DNA of 64,000 bases from Candidatus Streptomyces philanthi (GTDB lineage Bacteria; Actinomycetota; Actinomycetes; Streptomycetales; Streptomycetaceae). The translations under genes and the position numbers were made by a program. The notes below the pieces were generated by a model that was given only the letters and a program-made list of their open reading frames with translations, was not told the origin of the DNA and did no database searches. The stretch spans positions 5,005,501-5,069,500 of the forward strand of contig CP073042.1 of NCBI GenBank assembly GCA_018114805.1, read 5' to 3'. Below are positions 27,803 to 37,053 of this stretch, in pieces. Every line of letters starts with the position of its first letter. The stretch's first letter is position 1.

Positions 27803-28221
27803 CCGGCGACCGCCACCCCACCCACGCCCGCCCCCCGACGCCCTCCCCTCCGTGCCTCCCGCCCGCGCGCCCACCGGGCCGGGGAGTCGCACGCCACCTC
27901 CCGTCCGCCACCCGGCGGGGCTCCGGCCACCGGCAGCAGGCCACCACCGAACCAGACGAGCGACCGAACCACACCGGCGACCGACCCACAGCAGCGACCG
28001 AGCCAGACGAGCGACCGGCGCCGCCCCGACACGGCAGACACCGACCACACTCCCGGTGCCCGGCACCCGCGAACCCGCGAACCCGCGGCCCCGCCGCCGC
28101 GACCGCGCGAGACGGACCCGAGCGACGCGGACCCGCGCGACGACGGGCCCGCGAGTCGCAGAGCCTGACACGGGCCGGGGGCACGTCGGCGCCATGCCCC
28201 GAAGCAGGCAGGATGGAGCCC
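27803..28221. repeat. low-complexity spacer with direct repeats
   Basis: This 420-bp spacer is dominated by CGACC/CCGAC-like words. A 20-bp near-identical direct repeat containing CCAGACGAGCGACCG is seen at 27947-27966 and 27998-28017. There is no supported gene. Confidence 0.5.
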
Positions 28222-29145
28222 ATGGATCCACGCATCTTCACCGAGCCCCAGCAGGGGGCCAGCTACGACACCCTCTTCACCGTTGCCAAGGCCACCGAAG
28301 ACCTGGGCTTCGACGCCTTCTTCTGCTCCGACCACTACCTGCGCATGGGCAGCGTCGACGGACTGCCCGGCCCCACCGACGCCTGGATCACCCTGGCTGG
28401 TCTCGCCCGCGAGACCAGCCGCGTCCGTCTCGGCACCCTGATGACCGCGGGCACCTTCCGACTCCCCGGCGTCCTGGCCATCCAGGTGGCGCAGGTCGAC
28501 CAGATGTCCGGCGGACGAGTCGAGCTCGGCCTCGGCTCCGGATGGTTCGAGGAAGAACACCGCGCCTACGGCATCCCCTTCCCCAAGGAGAAGTTCGCGC
28601 GCCTTGAGGAGCAACTGGAAATCGTCACCGGCCTGTGGAACACGCCCCTCGGCCAGACGTACACCCACAACGGAACGCACTACCAGCTCACCGATTCGCC
28701 CGCCCTCCCCAAGCCCACCAAGCCGAAGGTGCCGGTCCTCATCGGCGGCCACGGAGCGGTGCGCACCCCACGCCTGGCCGCGCGGTACGCCGACGAGTTC
28801 AACATCCCCTTGGCCTCCGTCGAGGACAGCGACCTGCAGTTCGGCCGCGTGCGGGCGGCGGCCGAGGCGGCCGGCCGCAAGGCCGACGACCTGGTGTACT
28901 CCAACGCCCTGGTGGCCTGCGTCGGCAAGGACGACAGCGAGGTGGCCCGGCGCGCCGCGACCATCGGCCGGGACGTGAACGAACTCAAGGCGAACGGCCT
29001 GGCCGGCTCACCGGCCGAGGTGGTGGACAAGATCGGCCAGTACGCGGCGATCGGCGCGTCCCGGATTTACTTCCAGATCCTCGACCTCGACGACCTCGAC
29101 CACCTGGAGCTGATCTCCTCCCAGGTGCAGTCGCAACTCGGCTGA
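28222..29145 (+). CDS. LLM-class F420-dependent oxidoreductase
   Basis: Intact 307-residue protein starting MDPRIFTEPQQGASYDTLF, the hallmark N-terminus of an LLM family predicted to use F420. Cofactor-region segments are FDAFFCSDHYLRMGSVDGL, VDQMSGGRVELGLGSGWFEE and VPVLIGGHGAVRTPRLAARY. An ATG nine bases earlier (28213) is also in frame; 28222 fits the family better. Substrate unknown. The homocysteine methyltransferase gene follows after 10 bp, so the two probably share a transcript. Confidence 0.85.
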   Translation: MDPRIFTEPQQGASYDTLFTVAKATEDLGFDAFFCSDHYLRMGSVDGLPGPTDAWITLAGLARETSRVRLGTLMTAGTFRLPGVLAIQVAQVDQMSGGRVELGLGSGWFEEEHRAYGIPFPKEKFARLEEQLEIVTGLWNTPLGQTYTHNGTHYQLTDSPALPKPTKPKVPVLIGGHGAVRTPRLAARYADEFNIPLASVEDSDLQFGRVRAAAEAAGRKADDLVYSNALVACVGKDDSEVARRAATIGRDVNELKANGLAGSPAEVVDKIGQYAAIGASRIYFQILDLDDLDHLELISSQVQSQLG

Positions 29146-29155
29146 GGAACACGCC

Positions 29156-30260
29156 ATGACATCCGCCGCCGAGCCGCTGCCCCCCGAAGGGACGCCCCCC
29201 AAGCCCTCGGCCCCGCCCGAGGGCCCCGGCCTCCCGCTGGCCGACGCGCTGGCACACGGGACGGTCGTGCTCGACGGCGGGCTCTACAACCAGTTGGAGG
29301 CACAGGGCTGCGACCTGTCGGACGACCTGTGGTCGGCGCGGCTCCTCGCGGACGACCTGGCGCAGATCGAGGCCGCGCACGCGGCGTACGTCAGGGCTGG
29401 GGTCCAGGTCCTGATCACCTCCAGCTACCAGGCCAGCTACGAGGGGTTCGCCCGCCGAGACCTGGACCGGCGCCAGGTGGACGAACTGCTGCGGCGCAGC
29501 GTCTACCTGGCCCGCCGGGCGGCAGCCGGGAACGAGGCGGCAGGGCGGGCGGGCGGACCAGGCTACGGGGGAGGCGCCCGGCGGGGGTGCGGCATAGGCG
29601 CGGGGCGCGCCCCCGCGGGCCGCGAACCCTATCGGTCGGGTGAGCGGCGGGCAGCGCCCGGCGCGGCCGCTGCCGCGGGGAATGGCCCGGTGTGGGTAGC
29701 GGGCTCCGTCGGCCCGTACGGGGGCGATGCTCGCCGACGGCAGCGAGTACCGGGGCTGGTACGGGCTGAGCGTGCGAGAGCTCATGGGCTACCACCGCCC
29801 GCGCATCACGGCGTTGGCCGCGGCGCGACCGGACGTGCTGGCGCTGGAGACGGTGCCGGACATCGACGAGGCGGAGGCGATGCTCTGGGCAGCCGAGGAC
29901 TGTGGGGTTCCGGTGTGGCTCTCGCACAGCATCCGGGGTCACCTCACCCGGGCCGGCCAGCCACTGGAGCGAGCGTTCGCGCTCGCGGCGGACAACGAGC
30001 AGGTCATCGCGGTCGGGGTGAACTGCTGCACGCCGGCCGACGCGGTGCGGCTGGCGGGGCTGGTCACCGGCAAACCGGTGGTCGTCTACCCGAACAGTGG
30101 CGAGGACTGGGACGCGACGGCCAGGGACTGGCGAGGCCGTGGCACCTACGACCCGGTGCGGGTAGCGGCATGGCGGTCCGAGGGGGCCCGACTCATCGGC
30201 GGCTGCTGCCGCGTGGGACCGGACAAGATCGCCGACCTGGCGGCGGAAATACGGGGGTGA
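29156..30260 (+). CDS. mmuM: homocysteine S-methyltransferase (MmuM-like), with insertion and frameshift
   Basis: Zn-dependent methyltransferase making methionine from homocysteine with S-methylmethionine or SAM as donor. The fold segments are seen: VVLDGGLYNQLEAQGCDLSD, VLITSSYQASYEGFARR and WVAGSVGPYG. The zinc cysteines are in VGVNCCTPADAVRL and LIGGCCRVGPDKIADLA (one Cys plus a Cys pair). About 50 low-complexity residues (29530-29690), containing a GGGGGAGGCGCC repeat motif, interrupt the helix before WVAGSVGP; relatives lack them. One extra G near 29722 shifts the frame before AMLADGSEYRGWYGLSV. It is probably cotranscribed with the LLM gene. Confidence 0.8.
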
Positions 30261-30295
30261 GGGGGGAGGGAGGGGAGGGGGGAGGGGGCGGGGGA
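30253..30295 (+). other. G-run cluster, possible G-quadruplex
   Basis: At least seven runs of three to six Gs are separated by single A, TGA or C, starting at the stop codon of the homocysteine methyltransferase. It could fold as a quadruplex in DNA or RNA and act as a transcription block, as there is no ordinary terminator here. Confidence 0.45.
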
Positions 30296-30794
30296 GCCCC
30301 CACCCGGCCCGCAGCGAAGGGGCCCGCCCACAGCGAAGAGATCCGTCCGCAGCGATGGGATTCGCCCGCAGCGAAGGAATCCGCCCTCTGTGAGGGGACC
30401 CGGCGACTAGCCACACCCGCGACAGTGGTCGGGGCCCCGCCCCCACAAGCCTCCGCAGGCACCGGCAGCCGCGAAGGCCCCAGGCCCCGAAACCGAACAC
30501 GCCCGACGACCCGCGCTCGATCCAGAGCCCGGAGCCCAGCCCACAGTCCAGGACACAGGCGCAAGCACGCGAGGGTTGCCGCCCACCCTCCGGACAGAGC
30601 CCAGAACACAGAACACAGAGCCCAGAGCCAGAGCACCGAAGCAAGCACACGAACGCCGCCGCACTGCCGATCCGCCAATCCGCCGGTCTGCCGCGTTGTC
30701 GATCCGCTGGTCTGCCGTGCCGCCGCGTTAGCTGTCCTGTCCTGGCCGGGAAATCGGTGGGGGCGTGTGGGGTGAGCGGGCGATACTCGGGCGT
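30296..30794. other. non-coding stretch before hen1
   Basis: About 500 bp without a supported gene. After the 19-bp tandem repeats it is purine/AC-rich, with AGAACAC and AGAGCCC words repeated (30590-30640), then CCGCTGGTCTGCC-like repeats (30670-30720). The hen1 promoter must lie within it. Confidence 0.4.
30307..30383. repeat. four imperfect 19-bp tandem repeats
   Basis: The word CAGCGAAG (once CAGCGATG) recurs at 30312, 30331, 30350 and 30369, an exact 19-bp period, with a consensus close to CCGCAGCGAAGGRATYCGC. It is non-coding. Confidence 0.75.
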
Positions 30795-32481
30795 GTGTTC
30801 TTAACCCTCACCATGACCGGTGATACCGAGCAGCCCGCTACCGACCTCGGGTTCCTGTTGCACAAGCATCCCGAGAAGGTGCAACGCTTCATCACTTCGC
30901 ACGGGGTGGCGCACGTCTTCTACCCGGAGGCGTCGCCCGAGCGGTGCACGGCCGCGTTGTTGCTGGAGGTGGACACGGTGGCCCTGGTGCGCGGCGGCCG
31001 GGGGAGGCGCCCCGGTAAGGGCGCCGACGTCGCGACCGCTGTGCCGCTCGGTCAGTACGTCAACGACCGCCCGTACGCGGCCTCTTCGTTGCTCGCCGTG
31101 GCGTTGCGCGCGGTGTTCTCCAGTGCGCTCCAGGGGCGCTGCGCCGCGCGTCCCGAGTTGGTGGAGCGGCCGTTGCCGTTGCGGGTCGAGGTGCCGGTGT
31201 TGCCGTCGGAGGGCGGGACCGATCTGGTGGAGCGCGTGTTCGCGCCGTTGGGCTGGCGGGTGCGGGCGACGCCGGTGGCGTTGGACGAGCAGTTCCCCGA
31301 GTGGGGCGCGGCGCGCTACGTGCGGCTGGTGTTGACGGGCGAGGCGCGGCTCGTGGACGCGTTGCGGCAGCTCTACGTGTTGCTGCCGGTGCTCGATGAG
31401 GCCAAGCACTACTGGGGCGCGCCCGACGAGGTGGAGAAGCTCCTGCGCTCTGGGGAAGGGTGGCTTGTGGCCCACCCTGAGCAGGAGTTGATCGCCCACC
31501 GGTATCTGGCCCGGAGCCGCGCGTTGACCCGGGACGCGTTGGACCGGCTCGAACTGGCCCGGCTCGCCGCCGCGGACGACACCCCGCCCGAGAGCGTGGA
31601 CAACGCCATGGACGAGCGGACCGACACCACCCGTGCGCCGAGCCCGTTGGCCGTGCGGCGCCGGGAGGCGATCGTGGCCGTGCTGGGCGAGGTGGGTGCC
31701 GCGCGGGTGCTCGACCTCGGCTGTGGGCAGGGGCAGCTCCTCGCCGAGCTGATGGGTGACGCCCGCTTCACGGACCTGGTGGGCGCCGACGTCTCGCAGC
31801 GCGCGCTGGGGTGCGGCGGCGCGGCGGCTGCGCCTCGATCAGCTTTCGGAGCGCCAGGCGGCCCGCGTCAGGCTGATGCAGGGCTCGCTCGCGTACACCG
31901 ACGGCAGTTTGCGGGGGTATGACGCGGCGGTGCTCAGCGAGGAGGTGGAGCACGTCGATCCGCCGCGGCTGCCCGCGCTGGCGCACGCCGTGTTCGGGGC
32001 AGCGCGCCCTCGTACGGTGGTGATCACGACGCCGAACGCGGAGTACAACGTGCGGTGGAGCGGGTTGGCAGCGGGGCGGATGCGCCACGCTGATCACCGC
32101 TTCGAGTGGACCCGCCAGGAGTTCCGCGCCTGGGCCGAGGGGGTGGCGCGGCGGTACGGCTACGGCGTGGAGTTCCGGCCCGTCGGCCCGGACGACTCCG
32201 AGGTGGGCCCGCCGACCCAGCTCGCGCTGTTCACGCTGAACCCGCCCGCCGCCGCCCCGACCAGGGCGGGCGACCGGACCGAGGCGGGAACCGCACCCGG
32301 CCCCAAGACCGATGCCACGACCGACACCACCATCGACGCCACGCCCGGCACCAAGACCGACCTCACGCCCGGCACCAAAGCCGACCCCGCACCCGATCCC
32401 GCACCCGACGCCACGCCCGACCCCGCACCCGACCAGATAGTCGCCACTGTGACCGTGCAGCGTGACGAGGTGACCTCATGA
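30795..32481 (+). CDS. hen1: Hen1 RNA 3'-terminal 2'-O-methyltransferase; TTA at codon 3
   Basis: Bacterial Hen1 methylates the 2'-OH at RNA breaks before Pnkp seals them, protecting repaired RNA from renewed cleavage. The N-terminal domain (residues 1-240) stimulates Pnkp ligase: FLTLTMTGDTEQPATDLGFL, then LHKHPEKVQRF and LGQYVNDRPYAASS. The methyltransferase begins near residue 304 with VLDLGCGQGQLL. The Mn site is SEEVEHVD (E-x-x-E-H) plus His in ADHRFEWTRQEF. GTG 30795 matches the conserved FLT start, making codon 3 a TTA (30801-30803). One shift lies near 31808. The tail after residue 490 is a repetitive Thr/Asp/Pro stretch. It overlaps pnkp by ATGA. Confidence 0.88.
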
Positions 32482-35294
32482 CCGGTGAGATGGCTGACGA
32501 GATGACCGACGAGCGGGTTCTCCCGGTGCCTGACCTCGCCCTCGTGGTGTTGGTCGGGGCCACCGGTTCGGGCAAGTCGACCTTCGCCGCGCGGCACTTC
32601 AAGCCCACCGAGGTGATCTCGTCGGACGTGTGTCGTGGGCTGGTCAGCGACGACGAGAACGACCAGGGGGCCAGCGCCGACGCGTTCGAGTTGCTGCACT
32701 TCATCGCGGGCAAACGGCTCGCGGCCGGGCGGCTGACCGTGGTGGACGCCACCAACGTGCAGTCGGGCAGCAGGAAAGAACTGATCGCGCTGGCGCGGCG
32801 GTACGACGTGCTGCCGGTCGCGATCGTGCTCGACGTGCCGGAGGGGGTGTGCGCCGAGTGCAACGTGGCCCGGCCGGACCGAGCCGTGCTGCCCCGGCAC
32901 GTGATCCAGTGCCACCGACGTGAGCTGCGGCGCTCGCTGCGCCACCTGGAGCGCGAGGGGTTCCGCACGGTGCACGTGCTGCGCGGCGTGGCGGAGGTGG
33001 AGGCCGCCACCGTCACGCGGGAGCGGCGCTACAACGACCTGCGGCACCTGAGCGGGCCGTTCGACATCATCGGTGACGTGCACGGTTGTCGCGGCGAGCT
33101 GGAGCGCCTGTTTGGTGACCTCGGGTACGAGCTGCGGCGGGACGACGAGGGGCGCGCGGTGGGGGCGGCGCACCCGCAGGGGCGTACGGCCGTGTTCGTC
33201 GGCGACCTCGTCGACCGTGGCCCGGACAGCCCTGGCGTGCTGCGCCTGGTCATGGGCATGGTGGCGGACGGCACGGCCCTGTGTGTGCCCGGCAACCACG
33301 AGAACAAGTTGGGCCGCTACCTCGCGGGCACCACCGTCAGCCTCGCGCACGGACTGCCGGGGACGATCGAGCAGTTGGAGCGCGAGGGCGCCCGCGATCC
33401 CGACTTCCGGGCCCGGGTCGCGGCGTTCATCCGCTCGCTGGTCAGCCACTACGTGTTGGACGGCGGCGCGCTGGTGGTCGCGCACGCCGGGCTGTTGGAG
33501 AAGTACCACGGCCGCCAGTCAGGCCGGGTCCGCTCGTTCGCGTTGTACGGGGAGACGACGGGGGAGACCGACGCGTTCGGGCTGCCGGTGCGCTATCCGT
33601 GGGCCGAGGACTACCGGGGCCGGGCCGCGGTGGTCTACGGGCACACCCCCGTGCCGCGGGCGACCTGGCTGAACAACACCATCTGCCTCGACACGGGGTG
33701 CGTCTTCGGTGGCGCGCTGACCGCGCTGCGCTGGCCGGAGCGGGAGTTGGTGAGCACGCCGGCCGAGAAGGTCTGGTACGAACCGGTCAAGCCGCTGGTC
33801 AGCGAGGCCCCGGGCGGCGCGTACGGGAGGCCGCTGGACCTGAACGACGTCGTTGGCCGACGGGTGGTGGAGACGCAGGAGCTGGGCCGGGTCGCGGTGA
33901 AGGAGGAGAACGCGGCGGCGGCGCTCGAGGTGATGAGCCGGTTCGCCGTGGACCCGGGCCTGCTGGCCTACCTGCCGCCGACGATGGCCCCGTGCCCGAC
34001 CTCGTCGCGCGACGGCTACCTGGAGCATCCGGCCGAGGCGTTCGCCGCCTACCGGGCCGACGGCGTGCGGCGGGTGGTGTGCCAGGAGAAGCACATGGGC
34101 TCGCGGGCGGTGGCCCTGGTGTGCCAGGAGGCGGGCGTGGCCCGCGAGCGCTTCGGGGCGACGGACGCCGAGGTCAGGGGCGTGTTGCACACGCGTACCG
34201 GGCGGCCGTTCTTCACCGATCCCGCGCTGACCGAACGGGTGCTCGGCCGGCTGGCCGAGGCCGTCGACGGCGCGGGCCTGTGGGCGGAGTTGGACACCGA
34301 CTGGCTGCTCGTCGACGCCGAGCTGATGCCGTGGTCGCTGAAGGCCGAGGGGCTGCTGCGCGGCCAGTACGCGGCTGTCGGGGCGGCCTCGCGGGCCGTG
34401 TTCCCCGGCGTGCTCGACGCCCTGGAGGCGGCGGCCGGGCGCGGCCTTGAGGTGACCGAACTGCTGGCCTGGCAGCGGGAGCGCGCGGCCGACGCCGAGC
34501 CGTTCACCGAGGCGTACCGGCGCTACTGCTGGCGCGTGGGCGCCCCGCCGGCAGATCGCGCCGACCGGTCGTCGGACCGACCCGCCGGTCGACCGGTCGG
34601 CGGGCCCACGGCCGGCGAGCTGGACGCGCCGGCGCCGGACGCCGACGGTCGTGCCGGCCTCGACGGCATCCGGCTGGCCCCGTTCCAGTTGCTGGCCGGC
34701 CAGGGCCGCAATCTCGCCCTGCTGCCGCACGACGCCCAACTGGCGATGGTCGACCGCCTCGTCGCGGCCGAGGTCGATCTCCTGGCGACGGCCGCGGACG
34801 CGAGCGTGGACGCGGGGGAGGCGGCGGCCGAAGCCGGGCTCGGGGACGCGCACGGCGCCGCCGCCCCAGGGCGCGGGCACGGGCTGCTCGCGCCCACGCG
34901 CTGGCTCTACGTCGACACCGAGGACGAGGCGTCGGTGGCGGCCGGCGTCCAGTGGTGGCTGGATCTGACGGCCGCCGGCGGTGAGGGCATGGTGGTCAAG
35001 CCGGTGCGGGCCGGCGCCCGGACCGCGAGCGGCAAGCTCGTACAGCCCGGTCTCAAGTGCCTGGGCCCGGAGTACCTGCGCCTGGTGTACGGCCCGGAGT
35101 ACGCCCGCCCGGAGAACCTGGAGCGGCTGCGCGAGCGGCACCTGTCGCACAAGCGTTCGTTGGCGCTGCGCGAGTACGCGCTCGGCCTGGAGGCCCTGGA
35201 GCGGCTGGCGGGCGCGGAGCCGCTGTGGCGGGTGCACGAGGCCGTCTTCGCGGTCCTGGCCCTGGAGTCGGAGGCCGTCGACCCCTGGCTGTGA
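32478..35294 (+). CDS. pnkp: polynucleotide kinase-phosphatase-ligase Pnkp
   Basis: Intact 938-residue three-domain RNA repair enzyme. Kinase: GATGSGKST at about 28-35, phosphorylating 5'-OH ends. Metallophosphatase: GDVHG near 199, GDLVDRGPDS, GNHENK and YGHTP, removing 2',3'-cyclic phosphates. Ligase: nucleotidyl-transferase lysine in EKHMGSRA near residue 538 and the C-terminal VVKPVR motif. It is longer than the about 870-residue relatives because of Asp/Pro/Ala-rich insertions near residues 690-725 and 770-800. Translationally coupled to hen1, with which it forms the two-component RNA repair complex acting on RNAs cut by ribotoxins. Confidence 0.93.
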   Translation: MTGEMADEMTDERVLPVPDLALVVLVGATGSGKSTFAARHFKPTEVISSDVCRGLVSDDENDQGASADAFELLHFIAGKRLAAGRLTVVDATNVQSGSRKELIALARRYDVLPVAIVLDVPEGVCAECNVARPDRAVLPRHVIQCHRRELRRSLRHLEREGFRTVHVLRGVAEVEAATVTRERRYNDLRHLSGPFDIIGDVHGCRGELERLFGDLGYELRRDDEGRAVGAAHPQGRTAVFVGDLVDRGPDSPGVLRLVMGMVADGTALCVPGNHENKLGRYLAGTTVSLAHGLPGTIEQLEREGARDPDFRARVAAFIRSLVSHYVLDGGALVVAHAGLLEKYHGRQSGRVRSFALYGETTGETDAFGLPVRYPWAEDYRGRAAVVYGHTPVPRATWLNNTICLDTGCVFGGALTALRWPERELVSTPAEKVWYEPVKPLVSEAPGGAYGRPLDLNDVVGRRVVETQELGRVAVKEENAAAALEVMSRFAVDPGLLAYLPPTMAPCPTSSRDGYLEHPAEAFAAYRADGVRRVVCQEKHMGSRAVALVCQEAGVARERFGATDAEVRGVLHTRTGRPFFTDPALTERVLGRLAEAVDGAGLWAELDTDWLLVDAELMPWSLKAEGLLRGQYAAVGAASRAVFPGVLDALEAAAGRGLEVTELLAWQRERAADAEPFTEAYRRYCWRVGAPPADRADRSSDRPAGRPVGGPTAGELDAPAPDADGRAGLDGIRLAPFQLLAGQGRNLALLPHDAQLAMVDRLVAAEVDLLATAADASVDAGEAAAEAGLGDAHGAAAPGRGHGLLAPTRWLYVDTEDEASVAAGVQWWLDLTAAGGEGMVVKPVRAGARTASGKLVQPGLKCLGPEYLRLVYGPEYARPENLERLRERHLSHKRSLALREYALGLEALERLAGAEPLWRVHEAVFAVLALESEAVDPWL

Positions 35295-35329
35295 CACCGG
35301 CGGCACGGGGCGCGGTGCGGCGTACGAGT

Positions 35330-35349
35330 TTGCCGACATCTGTCGGCAA
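35330..35349. promoter_or_regulatory. 20-bp perfect palindrome between pnkp and arcA
   Basis: TTGCCGACA (35330-35338), TC, TGTCGGCAA (35341-35349). It lies 36 bp after the pnkp stop and 216 bp before arcA. The near-zero loop favours an operator over a terminator, but the latter is not excluded. Confidence 0.5.
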
Positions 35350-35565
35350 GTGCGCCGCGCCGGTCGTCGCCCGCTGTCCGGGGTGGTGGTGCGCCGGGCC
35401 GGCGGTGTCGGCCCGGGACGGCTCCCGTGGCGGTGTCACACCGCCCGTCGGGGTGGCGCGCGGCGGTTCCCGGCCGGCTCCGGGGCGCGCGCCGGCGTGG
35501 CGCGGCGCGCGCGGGCGGCGTCGCGACCGATGTGCGCGGGGCCGGCTTGGGGTGAGGATAGGTGC

Positions 35566-36789
35566 ATGGGATTCCATGTCGACTCCGAGGCCGGGCGGCT
35601 CCGTCGCGTCATCTTGCACCGTCCTCACCTGGAGCTGAAGCGACTCACACCGACCAACAAGGACGCGCTCCTCTTCGACGACGTGCTGTGGGTGCGGCGT
35701 GCCCGGCAGGAGCACGACGGGTTCGCGGACGTGTTGCGCGACCGGGGCGTGGAGGTGCACCTCTTCGGCGACCTGTTGGCCGAGAGTCTGGCGGTGCCCG
35801 AGGCCCGTGCCCTGGTCCTGGAACGGGTCTTCGACGAGAAGGAGTACGGCCCGCTGGCCACCGATCACCTGCGGGCCGCCTTCGATGAGCTGTCCGCGCC
35901 CGAGCTGGCCCAGGCCCTGGTCGGCGGGGAGACCAAGCGGGAGTTCCTGGAACGGCGCCCGGAGCCGGTCTCGGTGCGCTTCCACGCGATGGAGCCGGAC
36001 GACTTCGTCGTCCACCCGCTGCCCAACCACCTGTTCACACGGGACGCCTCGGCGTGGGTGTACGACGGGGTGTCCATCAACGCGATGCGCTGGCCGGCGC
36101 GTTGGCACGAGACCGTGCACTACGAGGCCGTCTACCGGCACCACCCGCTCTTCGCCGACCAGGACTTCCACGTGTGGTCGGAGGGGCAGGCGGCGTACCC
36201 GTCGACCATCGAGGGCGGCGACGTGCTGGTGATCGGCAACGGCGCGGTGCTGATCGGGATGAGCGAGCGGACCACGCCGCAGGCCGTGGAGATGCTGGCG
36301 CGCGGCCTGTTCGCGGCGGGCTCGGCGCGCACCATCGTGGCCCTCGACATGCCGAAGGGGCGCGCTTTCATGCACCTGGACACGGTGATGACCATGGTGG
36401 ACGGGGACACCTTCACGCAGTACGCGGGCCTGGGGATGCTGCGCTCGTACACGATCGAGCCGGGCGCGGAGGAGAGCGACCTCAAGGTCACCGACCACCC
36501 GCCCGAGCACATGCACCGGGCCATAGCCGCCGCGCTGGGCCTTGACTCGATCCGGGTGCTGACCGCGACCCAGGACGTGCACGCGGCGGAGCGGGAGCAG
36601 TGGGACGACGGGTGCAACGTGCTGGCCGTCGAGCCGGGCGTGGTGGTGGCGTACGAGCGCAACGCCACCACCAACACGTACCTGCGCAAGCGCGGCATCG
36701 AGGTGATCACCATTCCGGGCAGCGAGCTGGGCCGTGGCCGGGGTGGGCCGCGCTGCATGAGCTGTCCGGTGGAGCGCGACGCGGTCTGA
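35566..36789 (+). CDS. arcA: arginine deiminase
   Basis: Intact 407-residue enzyme converting L-arginine to citrulline and ammonia, the first step of the ADI pathway. Guanidino-group enzyme motifs are all present: LPNHLFTRDASAWV (FTRD), TIEGGDVLVIGNGAVLIG, RAFMHLDTVMTMVDGD (HLDT), DDGCNVLAVEPG and the nucleophile Cys in GGPRCMSCPVERD near the C-terminus. ATG 35566 was chosen (MGFHVDSEAGRLRRVILHRP). It is followed by a hexanucleotide microsatellite, then ornithine carbamoyltransferase and an amino-acid permease. Confidence 0.92.
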   Translation: MGFHVDSEAGRLRRVILHRPHLELKRLTPTNKDALLFDDVLWVRRARQEHDGFADVLRDRGVEVHLFGDLLAESLAVPEARALVLERVFDEKEYGPLATDHLRAAFDELSAPELAQALVGGETKREFLERRPEPVSVRFHAMEPDDFVVHPLPNHLFTRDASAWVYDGVSINAMRWPARWHETVHYEAVYRHHPLFADQDFHVWSEGQAAYPSTIEGGDVLVIGNGAVLIGMSERTTPQAVEMLARGLFAAGSARTIVALDMPKGRAFMHLDTVMTMVDGDTFTQYAGLGMLRSYTIEPGAEESDLKVTDHPPEHMHRAIAAALGLDSIRVLTATQDVHAAEREQWDDGCNVLAVEPGVVVAYERNATTNTYLRKRGIEVITIPGSELGRGRGGPRCMSCPVERDAV

Positions 36790-36873
36790 GTGGGGCGCGG
36801 TGTGGCGCGACGTGGTGTGCGGGGGACGCGGTGTGGGCCCGGCGCCGCGGGCCGGGCACCGGGCGGGCATCCT

Positions 36874-36927
36874 GGGTGCGGGTGCGGGTGCGGGTGCGGG
36901 TGCGGGTGCGGGTGCGGGTGCGGGTGC
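36874..36927. repeat. (GGGTGC)9 microsatellite
   Basis: Nine uninterrupted copies of the hexamer GGGTGC lie in the 264-bp arcA-argF spacer, about 60 bp upstream of the likely argF promoter. Confidence 0.95.
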
Positions 36928-36985
36928 GGAGGTGCCGGCGCGCGGCGGCGGGCGCGGTGTGACGGGGACGGGGCACGAACCGCGG

Positions 36986-37014
36986 TTGCATATAAATGTT
37001 GCTTCTCGTATATA
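36986..37014 (+). promoter_or_regulatory. promoter candidate for argF/arcB
   Basis: TTGCAT (36986-36991), a 17-bp spacer and TATATA (37009-37014) lie in an AT-rich island, 39 bp before the start codon. The half site TGCATATAAATG could also take part in ArgR binding. Confidence 0.55.
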
Positions 37015-37053
37015 CTTCCGAAGTTCCCGAACGCTGTGACCTAGGAGCCTGCC

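Noticed and set aside
27803..28221. Arg/Pro/Thr-rich coding sequence upstream of the LLM gene
   Set aside because: The composition is that of non-coding repeat DNA; there is no ribosome site and no similarity to any family I know.
36874..36927. CRISPR-like repeat array
   Set aside because: The (GGGTGC)9 tract and the 19-bp array at 30307-30383 are contiguous tandem repeats without unique spacers, and no cas genes are present.
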